From: an uncultured Alphaproteobacteria bacterium | GTDB taxonomy: Bacteria; Pseudomonadota; Alphaproteobacteria; HIMB59; GCA-002718135 | Reading direction: 5' to 3' | Assembly (NCBI GenBank): GCA_902597795.1 | Contig: CACJZA010000006.1 | Coordinates: 1 to 64,000 of the forward strand | DNA length: 64,000 nt | Shown here: positions 33,932-42,112 of the stretch, piece by piece | Layout: the number at the start of each line of letters is the position of its first letter | How positions within the stretch are numbered: the first letter of the stretch is position 1 | Notes under the pieces: generated by a model | Told to the model about the DNA's origin: nothing | Databases searched by the model: none | What the model saw: only the letters and a program-made list of their open reading frames with translations | Program-made: the position numbers and the translations under genes

Positions 33932-35086
33932 ATGAATAGTTTTAATGAAGAACGAAATGCATGTTTTGGTGTAGCCTTTTTATTAATGTTTATGATAGGA
34001 ATATATTTTGTACATATTCCTTGGAATATTGACAGATTAAACATTTCTGAATCTCAATTAGGTTTTGGTATTTTTATATTTGGAATATTCAATTTCTTTT
34101 CTAATCAAATGTCAGGCAGAATGATAGTTCCTAGAATTGGCACTACTAGAACTATTATTTTAGGTATCATTATTTTTTCATTCTGCCCACTTCTTTTAGT
34201 AAGCGTACCAAATTATAATACATTTTTAATTTCATGGATACCTTTTGGAATTTCTATTGGTCTTTTATTTCCTACAATGCAGACACAAATTTCTATAATT
34301 GAAGAAAAAACATCAAAAATAGTTACACCTTTATTTCAAGCATGTTTCAGTGCTGGATCACTTTTTGGAGCACTATGTGCAGCTTTTTTTATTCAAAATA
34401 TCTCAGATCCAAGAATTACTTTTATTATAGTTGGTTCAGTTTTCTTTATTTATATTCTGATCATTTTAATATTTGGAATGAAAAAAGAAATTGAACCTAT
34501 TCAAAAAAATATAAAGTTTAAAATGCCTTCAGGAAATATATTTATTTATGGTTTTTTATTGATGATGAATTTTGCTACTCTAGGCATAATTATTGATTGG
34601 TCTCCTGTTTGGCTAACAAAAGATCTTGGGGCTCCATTATACTTAGGGGGGATGATTATATTATTTTTTAATGTTGGCGAAATTTTTGCTAGATTACTTG
34701 CGAGTAAATTAATTAATTATTTTAATGAAGAAATAGTTGGAGGCTACTTTAGCTTATTTTCTTGTATTATATTAGGGTTATCAATAGTTACTATGAATCT
34801 TAATTTTATAATTCCAGGAATGATATTATTTGGTTTTGGTACTGCAAATTTTATTGCTGTAGTTTACCGACAAGCAATTAAGAGTTCGAATGAACCAATT
34901 AATTTGACAGTATCAAATTTAGCAACATTAGGATTTGCAGGTTTTATTTTTGGTCCAGTAATAGTTGGATATATGGCAGAATATTTTGGCTTAACTTTTA
35001 ATATGTATGTTCTTTCTTTTATATGGGCAATCAATGGTCTCTTGTTACTTTATTTGATGAGTAAAAATAATAATAAGCTAATATAA
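33932..35086 (+). CDS. MFS transporter (paralogue of 20951-22111)
   Basis: 384 residues, about 12 membrane segments, similar along its length to the MFS protein at 20951-22111 (same FGIFNFFSNQMSGRMIVPR and DWSPVWLTKDLGAPLYL regions). It is probably a sugar or small-solute carrier of the FucP/YbjJ-like group. Unlike its paralogue it stands alone between a terminator and the next ABC locus, with a 226-base gap after it. Confidence 0.85.
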   Translation: MNSFNEERNACFGVAFLLMFMIGIYFVHIPWNIDRLNISESQLGFGIFIFGIFNFFSNQMSGRMIVPRIGTTRTIILGIIIFSFCPLLLVSVPNYNTFLISWIPFGISIGLLFPTMQTQISIIEEKTSKIVTPLFQACFSAGSLFGALCAAFFIQNISDPRITFIIVGSVFFIYILIILIFGMKKEIEPIQKNIKFKMPSGNIFIYGFLLMMNFATLGIIIDWSPVWLTKDLGAPLYLGGMIILFFNVGEIFARLLASKLINYFNEEIVGGYFSLFSCIILGLSIVTMNLNFIIPGMILFGFGTANFIAVVYRQAIKSSNEPINLTVSNLATLGFAGFIFGPVIVGYMAEYFGLTFNMYVLSFIWAINGLLLLYLMSKNNNKLI

Positions 35087-35324
35087 TATAATTCTTGTTA
35101 AAGACCTTTTTAATATCATTAAAGCAAATTGAAATTAATTAAGTTTGTTGTGGATAATACTATTTGTATAATTTTAATTTTTTTTGTTAGAAATTGTGAT
35201 TGTTTTGTAAATATTAAAGCAAAAATAAAAATAAGCTAAATAAGTTATTAATTTTTAATAATAATTTTCAGAAACTTTTATGTAATATCTTTTACAAATT
35301 TATTTAAAAAAAATGGGGGTAAAA
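35087..35324. other. AT-rich intergenic stretch before second sugar ABC locus
   Basis: 238 bases of very AT-rich sequence between the MFS gene and the binding-protein gene. I see no gene, no clear terminator and no strong operator. It should contain the promoter of the second ABC operon. Confidence 0.5.
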
Positions 35325-36653
35325 ATGAAAATTATATCAATTTTTATTAGCTTCTTGTTTTTATCATTTTCGCTAAAGGCTGACACTATTAAGTATTGGA
35401 CTACTGAGGAACAGCCTGCAAGAATGATGAAGCAAGTTCAAATGGCTGTAGACTTTAATAAGGCATCTGGTCATAATGTGACTGTTATACCAATTTCAGA
35501 GAGTGAAATGGGTAAAAGAGCTGTAGCTGGTTTTGCTGCCGATGATTTGCCAGACGTAATCTATACTACTTTACAGTATATTTTACCTTGGGCTGAAGAA
35601 GGTATTATTGATGTAGATGCTACTAATGAAGTAGTTAATATGTTAGGCGCATCTACTTTCGGTGAAAAAGCTCTAGGCATGGCAAGTTATGATAGCAAAT
35701 TTGCTGGTGTACCAGTTGATGGTTGGACTCAAATGGTAGTTTACAGAAAAGATCTTTTTAAAGAAAAAGGTTTAGCTGCACCAAATACTTTTGATAATAT
35801 TCTAAAAGCAATTGATGCGCTTCACAATCCACCTAATATGTATGGATTTGTGGCAGCAACAAAAACTGATGAAAACTTTATGAGTCAGGTACTAGAGCAC
35901 GTGCTTTTAGCAAATGGGTGTTCACCTGTTGATTCTTCAGGAATAGCCGAAATGGGTAGTGCTTGTGTTGAAGCTATTGATTTTTATGAAGAACTAGCAA
36001 AAGCGAGTCCTCCAGGAGATTTATTCTGGCAACAATCTCGTGAATTATATTTTGCTGGAAAAGCGGCTATGATAATTTGGTCTCCTTTTATTATGGATGA
36101 ATTAGCTGGTCTTAGAGACTCGGCACCTCCAACAATAAATGATGATCCAACTTCACCAGAATTAGCAAGTAAAACTGGTTTCATTACTAACTTTTCTGGT
36201 CCTAGCAACCCTAGTGGTGCTGCATGGGCAGATGTTAGATTTATGATTATTACAGATTCTGCTAATACTGAAGTTGCACAGGAATGGATTAAGTATGCTG
36301 TTGGTGATGGTTATGTTCAAACTTTAAGTATCGCTCCTGAAGGTAAATTTCCAGTTCGTAGAGGAGATGCTTCAGACTCAGATAAATTTGTCCAAGCTTG
36401 GAGTAGCTTACCTGTAGGTGTAGATCGAAAAGCACCTCTGAAAGATTTATATGATGCACAAGTCATCAATGACATTGTTGCAGGACTAGATGTTGCTGAA
36501 AGATGGGGGGTCAAAGAAGGCCAGCTATCTGCAGCTTCAAAAGTAATTAATAGTCAAATTATAAATCGTGAGGTTAGAGAAGTTATAGATGGCAACAAAT
36601 CTGCTAGTGATGCAGTAGCTGCTATCAATAGCCAAATTAGCGATATAGACTAA
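35325..36653 (+). CDS. Sugar ABC transporter substrate-binding protein (family 1)
   Basis: About 442 residues from the ATG at 35325, which has a GGGGG ribosome-binding sequence about 6 bases upstream; the in-frame ATG at 35313 overlaps that site and is less likely. A signal peptide (IISIFISFLFLSFSLKA) leads to a family 1 binding protein (TIKYWTTEEQPARM, VDGWTQMVVYRKDLFKEKG). It is the periplasmic receptor of the CUT1-type importer whose permeases follow. Two cysteines in the middle (GCSPVDSS and MGSACVE) may form a disulfide. The ligand is unknown. Confidence 0.93.
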   Translation: MKIISIFISFLFLSFSLKADTIKYWTTEEQPARMMKQVQMAVDFNKASGHNVTVIPISESEMGKRAVAGFAADDLPDVIYTTLQYILPWAEEGIIDVDATNEVVNMLGASTFGEKALGMASYDSKFAGVPVDGWTQMVVYRKDLFKEKGLAAPNTFDNILKAIDALHNPPNMYGFVAATKTDENFMSQVLEHVLLANGCSPVDSSGIAEMGSACVEAIDFYEELAKASPPGDLFWQQSRELYFAGKAAMIIWSPFIMDELAGLRDSAPPTINDDPTSPELASKTGFITNFSGPSNPSGAAWADVRFMIITDSANTEVAQEWIKYAVGDGYVQTLSIAPEGKFPVRRGDASDSDKFVQAWSSLPVGVDRKAPLKDLYDAQVINDIVAGLDVAERWGVKEGQLSAASKVINSQIINREVREVIDGNKSASDAVAAINSQISDID

Positions 36654-36672
36654 AATTTTTTTTTATCGTATT

Positions 36673-36697
36673 AAAGGCGACATATATTGTCGCCTTT
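36673..36697 (+). terminator. Hairpin between binding-protein and permease genes (second locus)
   Basis: A 10-base perfect stem (AAAGGCGACA paired with TGTCGCCTTT) with a 5-base loop and a following TTCATT, 19 bases after the binding-protein stop. It occupies the same place as the hairpin at 26995-27021. Confidence 0.85.
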
Positions 36698-36703
36698 TCA
36701 TTA

Positions 36704-37945
36704 ATGTTTAATTTAAATAAAGAATCAAAATTAGCATACACAATGCTAATTCCTACAATTAGTATCGTTTTTTTAATTATATTATTTCCGATTTTTGGAA
36801 ATTTTTGGTTAAGCTTTAAAGAAGTTAAACTTGGTGATTTAAGAGCGCCACAACCTATCATAAAAGAAAAGCTTAAGACTAAAGATATAGAACCTGGAGA
36901 TGATATTTTAATTGAATATAGATTCAAAAATAGTTCACAAAAAAAACCAATATTTAATATAGAAATTACTGATAAAATTTCAGAATTTATTTCACCTGTA
37001 GAAATTGCTGAAGGATGTTCAGTAAATAATAATTTATTAAGTTGTTATTTTGAAGAATGGAAACCAAAATATAATGAAAAAATAATTTTTAAATTTAAAG
37101 CGAATGATAATTTTGAAATAGATAATTTCAATCCTAAAGAAAGCAAACCAAGAGGTGTTGCTGATGCAGATAATATTTTAACAAACTTAAAATTTTCTAT
37201 TAAAAATTTTCAAAAAATATTACAAAAAAATGAAACAATAGAAAATATAAAGGTAACTTTTTTATATTCTTTATTTGCTACTATCGGAGCATTATTATTA
37301 GGTATAAGTGCTGCTTTATTACTTGAAAAAAATTTTTTAGGAAAAGGATTTTTTAGAGGTTTATTTTTATTTCCGTTTGTTTCTCCTGTAATAGCAGTAG
37401 CATTTACCTGGGTTTACATTTTAGATCCTTTTAAGGGCTTTCTTAATAATTATTTATTAAACAACGAATTTATAAGTGAGCCAATTTTTTTCTTAGGACT
37501 AAAAAAAGTTGATTTTTTTGGGTTTGATTTTCCATTTACTCTATTTATTGTAATTCTTTTTGAGAGCTGGAGATATTTTCCATTAGCTTTTTTATTTATA
37601 CTAGCAAGATTACAAGCTATTCCAAAAGATCTTTACGAAGCATCGGATATTGATGGAGCAACAAGAATACAACAGTTTTTTTACATTACATTACCGCAAT
37701 TACTTGGAGTAATTTCCCTGCTTTTCATTTTACGTTTCATTTGGAACTTTAATAAGTTTGAGGATATATTTTTATTAACGGGGGGTAATGCTGGAACTAG
37801 AACATTAACGGTTCAGGTGTACGATGAAGCTTTTGCACTTTCAAATATGGGCACTGCATCTTCAGTAGCTGTACTTATATTCATTCTTCTGGCAATTTTT
37901 GTTTTCATTCATCAAAAAATAGCACCTAAGGATATAGAAGAATGA
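36704..37945 (+). CDS. ABC transporter permease with DUF11-like periplasmic insert
   Basis: 413 residues, about 120 more than usual for a MalF/UgpA-type permease. After the first membrane helix (about 12-35) and LSFKEVKLGD, residues about 45-160 hold a soluble beta-rich insert (DILIEYRFKNSSQ, NIEITDKIS, then Cys105 and Cys114) like a DUF11/immunoglobulin-like module. The normal permease core resumes near residue 160 (NFQKIL, NIKVTFLYSLFAT). The EAA loop is YEASDIDGATRIQQFFYI and the GGNAGTRTLTVQV segment is typical. The insert should face the periplasm where the binding protein docks, by analogy with the E. coli MalF P2 loop though at a different place. The gene overlaps the next permease by 4 bases. 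Confidence 0.92.
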   Translation: MFNLNKESKLAYTMLIPTISIVFLIILFPIFGNFWLSFKEVKLGDLRAPQPIIKEKLKTKDIEPGDDILIEYRFKNSSQKKPIFNIEITDKISEFISPVEIAEGCSVNNNLLSCYFEEWKPKYNEKIIFKFKANDNFEIDNFNPKESKPRGVADADNILTNLKFSIKNFQKILQKNETIENIKVTFLYSLFATIGALLLGISAALLLEKNFLGKGFFRGLFLFPFVSPVIAVAFTWVYILDPFKGFLNNYLLNNEFISEPIFFLGLKKVDFFGFDFPFTLFIVILFESWRYFPLAFLFILARLQAIPKDLYEASDIDGATRIQQFFYITLPQLLGVISLLFILRFIWNFNKFEDIFLLTGGNAGTRTLTVQVYDEAFALSNMGTASSVAVLIFILLAIFVFIHQKIAPKDIEE

Positions 37946-39147
37946 CAAATAATATTTATCAGTTTTTTTTCATTTATTTATATTCAATAATTACGATATT
38001 TTTATTAGCTGTAATTGGAGATTTTGTTTCAATATCAATTTTTCTCTCAAAAAATATATTTATTTATAAAAATATTTTTCTATATTGTTTCCTCTATGCA
38101 GTTTGTTTTTTTGCAATACGAATTATAATTACCAATCAAGTCTCTAACATTTTTATTTTTATTATATCTTTAATTTTATCGTATTTTTTTCTTATTAATA
38201 AAGAAATTAATGCCTATCAATTAGTAATTATTATATCAGTGTTTATTGCTTTTAATCTACTGTTACAAAAATATTTTACAGCTAAAAATTTTAGTAATTT
38301 TTTATTTGAAGTTTCTTTTTTAAAATTTCTTAAAACAAATAGTTTAATATTTTTTTCTTTTATAATTATTTTTCCTTTTTATTTAATGTTTGTATCAAGC
38401 TTAAAAAGCCAAATGGTTTTGTTACAAAACCCAACTGATTTAAGTATTCCATTTTTTTATTCAATATCAGATTTTTTTTCTAGTTATATTGCGGTTATCA
38501 CTCAATACAACTTTTTAAATTTTGCTTTAAACAGCACTATTGTTTCATTCGTAACAGTTTTCGTCAGTTTGTTTTTTTCTATTCCAGGTGCATATGCAGT
38601 TGCACGCTTAAGATTTGTAGGAAGATCGAAAATATCATCATCTATTTTAATAATATATATGGTTCCAGCTATAGTACTTGTAATTCCACTTTATGTTATA
38701 TTCAGTCAGCTTGGTTTTAGAAATAGCTTGTTTAGTCTAATGATTGTTTATCCGGCAACAACTATTCCTGTTGCACTTTACATGTTGCAAGGATATTTCA
38801 AAGGTATCCCATATGAACTAGAAGAGTCTGCTCTTATTGATGGGTGTTCTCGTGTTGGGGTCATCTTAAGAATTACATTACCTTTAAGTGTCCCGGCTAT
38901 TTTGTCTGTTTCATTGTACGTATTTATGATTGCTTGGAATGAATTCTTATTTGCATTTATGTTTTTAGATAATCAAGAATATTTTACTATACCAAGAGGT
39001 CTTTATACTCAACTTGATGATCAAGAAGTACCGAGACAATATTTAATGGCTGGATCAGTAATGATAACTGTGCCTGTACTATTATTATTTTTTTTATTTG
39101 AAAGATATTTGGTTGGAGGTTTAACTGCAGGAAGCGTTAAAGGCTAA
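37942..39147 (+). CDS. ABC transporter permease (MalG type) with N-terminal membrane extension
   Basis: 401 residues, compared with about 275-280 for the family. The first about 125 residues add roughly four very hydrophobic helices of no recognised family; the standard domain starts near residue 130 (FPFYLMFVSSLKSQ) and includes the EAA region (PYELEESALIDGCSRVGVI) and the end ERYLVGGLTAGSVKG. It starts in an ATGA overlap with the first permease. Both permeases in this locus are thus enlarged while the ATPase is missing. Confidence 0.92.
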   Translation: MTNNIYQFFFIYLYSIITIFLLAVIGDFVSISIFLSKNIFIYKNIFLYCFLYAVCFFAIRIIITNQVSNIFIFIISLILSYFFLINKEINAYQLVIIISVFIAFNLLLQKYFTAKNFSNFLFEVSFLKFLKTNSLIFFSFIIIFPFYLMFVSSLKSQMVLLQNPTDLSIPFFYSISDFFSSYIAVITQYNFLNFALNSTIVSFVTVFVSLFFSIPGAYAVARLRFVGRSKISSSILIIYMVPAIVLVIPLYVIFSQLGFRNSLFSLMIVYPATTIPVALYMLQGYFKGIPYELEESALIDGCSRVGVILRITLPLSVPAILSVSLYVFMIAWNEFLFAFMFLDNQEYFTIPRGLYTQLDDQEVPRQYLMAGSVMITVPVLLLFFLFERYLVGGLTAGSVKG

Positions 39148-39205
39148 TCAATTCAATTATGAATGATTTGAGTAAATAATTTGCTTATGCTAATATTATA
39201 TAAGT

Positions 39206-39280
39206 GCTGATATAGTATAATGGTTATTACAGGCCGTTGGTAACGGTCAGATTCAAGTTCGATTCTCGGTATCAGCACCA
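39206..39280 (+). tRNA. tRNA-Thr (GGT)
   Basis: A 75-base cloverleaf: acceptor GCTGATA pairs with TATCAGC, the D arm contains TAGTATAATGGTTATTACA, the anticodon loop reads TTGGTAA (anticodon GGT), the T arm has AAGTTCGATTC, and ACCA is encoded at the 3-prime end. Only 5 bases separate it from the next protein gene. Confidence 0.95.
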
Positions 39281-39285
39281 TAGAA

Positions 39286-39669
39286 ATGAAATATGCAATT
39301 ATAATTCTAATTTTATTTATACATTTTGAAATAATGGCCAAACAAATATCTGATTTAAATTGGGAGAAAAGAATAGTTATAATTTCCTTTGAAAAAAAAG
39401 AGGATCAAATATTTCTTTTTACTCAAAAATTTGTTTCTGAAAATAAATGTTCAATAAAGGATAGAAATTTAAAATTTATATACTTTGAAAAATTCAAAAA
39501 TAAGGAATTTGAAACACCAACTTTTCTAAATAAATATGGAATATGGTTAATCGGATACGACGGCTCAATTAAAGATTATAGTATGAATGAAAAAATTTTT
39601 ATACGCTTATTTAAATTGATTGATTCTATGCCTATGAGAAAAAATGAAATGATAAATGATCAATGTTAA
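39286..39669 (+). CDS. DUF4174-family protein
   Basis: 127 residues with a signal-like N-terminus (IIILILFIHFEIMA). The body matches DUF4174 by pattern: KRIVIISFEKKEDQ, then GIWLIGYDGSIKDYS and the ending LIDSMPMRKNEM. The family is secreted or periplasmic with a thioredoxin-like fold, function unknown. The ATG lies five bases after the tRNA-Thr CCA end, so its mRNA would be released by tRNA processing with almost no leader. It overlaps the convergent gene at 39666-40067 by 4 bases. Confidence 0.8.
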   Translation: MKYAIIILILFIHFEIMAKQISDLNWEKRIVIISFEKKEDQIFLFTQKFVSENKCSIKDRNLKFIYFEKFKNKEFETPTFLNKYGIWLIGYDGSIKDYSMNEKIFIRLFKLIDSMPMRKNEMINDQC

Positions 39670-40067
39670 ATTTTTTTGAAATTTCTAAAGATAAAAAATA
39701 AATTTAAAATACTCAATATAGAAAAGAAAATTGCATTAGTTGCAATAATGTTTAGACTTGTTTCACCAGGACTATTCGTAAAAACATATCTCCAGAAATT
39801 TAACGATACTAAAACTTGGAAAATAAATATTAAAAAAATAAATGGTAGTTGTTTTTCTATCCCTCTGAACATAATTATTATGTAAGCTAAAACAAAAGTA
39901 ACAAATATTATTCCTACAATTTCTGATAAACCTGCTACTGCATGATTAAAAAAACCTAAATTGTTCATAGCAAATTCATCAGTAAATATTAAAAGTTGAA
40001 TAGCGTAGTATGAAAAGAAAATAATATTTAGAATAATGATAAAAATATCTATATTTTTTTTGAACAT
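39666..40067 (-). CDS. Small integral membrane protein, unknown function
   Basis: 133 residues with about four hydrophobic helices (IFIIILNIIFFSYYAIQLLI, IVGIIFVTFVLAYIIIMF, FIFLIFIFQVLVSL, IFFSILSILNLFFIF). No family is recognised. It stands alone on the minus strand between genes on the other strand. The helix pattern and length support a real gene. Confidence 0.65.
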   Translation of the reverse strand: MFKKNIDIFIIILNIIFFSYYAIQLLIFTDEFAMNNLGFFNHAVAGLSEIVGIIFVTFVLAYIIIMFRGIEKQLPFIFLIFIFQVLVSLNFWRYVFTNSPGETSLNIIATNAIFFSILSILNLFFIFRNFKKI

Positions 40068-40102
40068 AACTGTGTATCATGTAAAAAAATAAAATAATCA
40101 AT

Positions 40103-40759
40103 ATGGAAATTACACTATACTATTTTAAAATCCCTTTTTGGAGAGCAGAAGTTACAAGATTAGCTTTATTTATTGGAGGCATTCCATTCAATGATTATCG
40201 TGTTGAGGGAAAAGAAATAGATGACTTGAAGGCAACGGGATTATTACCAAACAAACAAAAAGCTCCTTTTAAGCAATTACCTGTATTGGATATTGATGGA
40301 AAAATAATTGCACAAACAGGAGCAATTGCCAGATTTTGTGGAAAGTTATCCGGCTTATATCCAAAAGATAATGATTTTGATGCAGCAAAAATTGATCAAA
40401 TAATTGATACGGCACAAGACATAAACTATCTGGTAACTCTGTCTAGTAGAGATAAAGAGAAGGAACGATTAGAATTGGCTAGAAAAATATTAGCAACAAA
40501 ACATCTACCAAAATGGTTTCAGTTTCTTGAAAATTTACTCGAGATAAATAATGAATCTAATTTTTTTGTTGGTAAAAAGATTTCTATTGCTGATTTGGCA
40601 ATATGGAGATTACTTGGCTGGCTAACCTCCGGACTTTTAGATGGTGTACCAACTGATATATTAGAGCCTTATGAAAGGTTAAAAAAATTGAGAGAAGAAG
40701 TATATAACCATCCTAAAGTTCATGAATGGATGATTAAAACATATGGAAAAGTTATATAA
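40103..40759 (+). CDS. Glutathione S-transferase
   Basis: 218 residues, normal length. The N-terminus (ITLYYFKIPFWRAEVTRLALF) with Tyr near the start and KQLPVLDIDGKIIAQTGAIARF (the conserved cis-Pro and Glu/Gln-Ser/Thr glutathione contacts) is the sigma/mu-type GST fold; an all-helical C-terminal domain follows with the ISIADLAIW N-capping region. It is cytoplasmic. The gene is followed by pdxJ ten bases later. Confidence 0.9.
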   Translation: MEITLYYFKIPFWRAEVTRLALFIGGIPFNDYRVEGKEIDDLKATGLLPNKQKAPFKQLPVLDIDGKIIAQTGAIARFCGKLSGLYPKDNDFDAAKIDQIIDTAQDINYLVTLSSRDKEKERLELARKILATKHLPKWFQFLENLLEINNESNFFVGKKISIADLAIWRLLGWLTSGLLDGVPTDILEPYERLKKLREEVYNHPKVHEWMIKTYGKVI

Positions 40760-40768
40760 TTTATAAAC

Positions 40769-41503
40769 ATGACAGCCTTAAGTGTTAATGTAAACAAGTT
40801 TGCTTTAGTAAGAAATGCTAGAGGAGCTGATTTACCAAACTTAATTGATATTAGTAATAAATGTTTAAACTATGGTGCTGATGGAATTACAGTACATCCA
40901 CGTCCTGATGAAAGACACGCAAAATTTTCTGACCTAGAACCTTTAAAAAACTTATTATCAAAATTTAAAAATAAAGAATTTAATGTAGAGGGATACCCAT
41001 CAGATTTTTTTGTCAAAAAAGTAATTGAAGTTAAACCAGATCAAGTAACTTTAGTTCCAGATCCACCTGGTGCTCTTACCTCTTCTTTTGGTTGGGACTG
41101 TGAAACTAACAAAAATTTATTAACAGATATAGTTAGTGAATTTAAGAGTAAGAATATTCGTGTTTCAATATTTATTAACCCATCTATAAAAACACTGGAA
41201 AATTTAGAAATAATAAAAACTGATAGAGTAGAACTTTATACTTTTGATTATGCTCATAACTTTATGGAAAATAAGGAAAAAGCAATTAAAGATTATATTA
41301 ATGTAACAAACTATTTAGAAAAAGAGTTTCCAAAAATTGAATTAAATGCTGGTCATGATTTAAATTTAGAAAATTTAAAGTTTTTTTTAGATAAAATAAA
41401 TAATATTAAAGAAGTATCTATTGGCCATGCTCTCATCTGTGATACTTTTGAATTTGGCTTACAAGAAACAATCAAAAAATATTTAACCCTAACAAATAAT
41501 TAA
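40769..41503 (+). CDS. pdxJ: Pyridoxine 5-prime-phosphate synthase
   Basis: 244 residues. PdxJ joins 1-deoxyxylulose 5-phosphate and 3-amino-2-oxopropyl phosphate to give PNP, the vitamin B6 precursor. Seen: LSVNVNKFALVRNARG at the start, GITVHPRPDERHA (a hallmark), FNVEGYPSDFF, QVTLVPDPPGALTSS, ELNAGHDLNLEN and SIGHALICD with the catalytic His. The LysE-type gene begins immediately after its stop. Confidence 0.96.
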   Translation: MTALSVNVNKFALVRNARGADLPNLIDISNKCLNYGADGITVHPRPDERHAKFSDLEPLKNLLSKFKNKEFNVEGYPSDFFVKKVIEVKPDQVTLVPDPPGALTSSFGWDCETNKNLLTDIVSEFKSKNIRVSIFINPSIKTLENLEIIKTDRVELYTFDYAHNFMENKEKAIKDYINVTNYLEKEFPKIELNAGHDLNLENLKFFLDKINNIKEVSIGHALICDTFEFGLQETIKKYLTLTNN

Positions 41504-42112
41504 GTGACTTTTATATTTTGGCTTCAGTTTGCTACTGTCTGTGTTGCAGGAGCAATGTCACCTGGCCCAAGTTTAGCGTTAATTATAAGAAATAGTATTA
41601 CAATTAGCCGATTTGCTGGATTTATGACTGCTGTTGGTCATGGGATTGGTATGGGTGTGTACGCAGTTTTTGCAGTTACTGGGCTTATAATTATTTTAAC
41701 AACAAATAAAATACTATTTCAATTTATACAAATTATTGGAATTATATTTTTATTATTTATTGGCTTCCAATTTCTTTTAAAAAAAAATCAAGAAATTGAA
41801 CATATACATAATCAAAAAAATTTTAATTCATTCTTACAAGGTTTTTCTATAGCAATTTTAAATCCTAAAATTCTCATATGGTTTTCAGCAGTATTTTCAC
41901 AATTTGTAAAAATTGATGATTCCTTTTTTTCGCACTCAATTCTTGTCATTACTGCATCTGTAATAGATGGAGTTTGGTATATTATAGTTACAATTGTAGT
42001 AACAAATTATGGAATGGGTGATTTTTTCCAAAGAAGAAAACATATTATTCAAAAGATATCAGGATTTATTTTAGTCTTAATTGGTGTTTTATTAATTATC
42101 GATTTCTTCTAA
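41504..42112 (+). CDS. LysE/RhtB-family exporter
   Basis: 202 residues, six membrane segments, with the family start FWLQFATVCVAGAMSPGPSLALI. A GTG start directly follows the pdxJ stop. The family exports amino acids such as threonine, lysine or homoserine. The 3-prime end overlaps the convergent dipeptidase gene by 21 bases. Confidence 0.9.
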   Translation: MTFIFWLQFATVCVAGAMSPGPSLALIIRNSITISRFAGFMTAVGHGIGMGVYAVFAVTGLIIILTTNKILFQFIQIIGIIFLLFIGFQFLLKKNQEIEHIHNQKNFNSFLQGFSIAILNPKILIWFSAVFSQFVKIDDSFFSHSILVITASVIDGVWYIIVTIVVTNYGMGDFFQRRKHIIQKISGFILVLIGVLLIIDFF

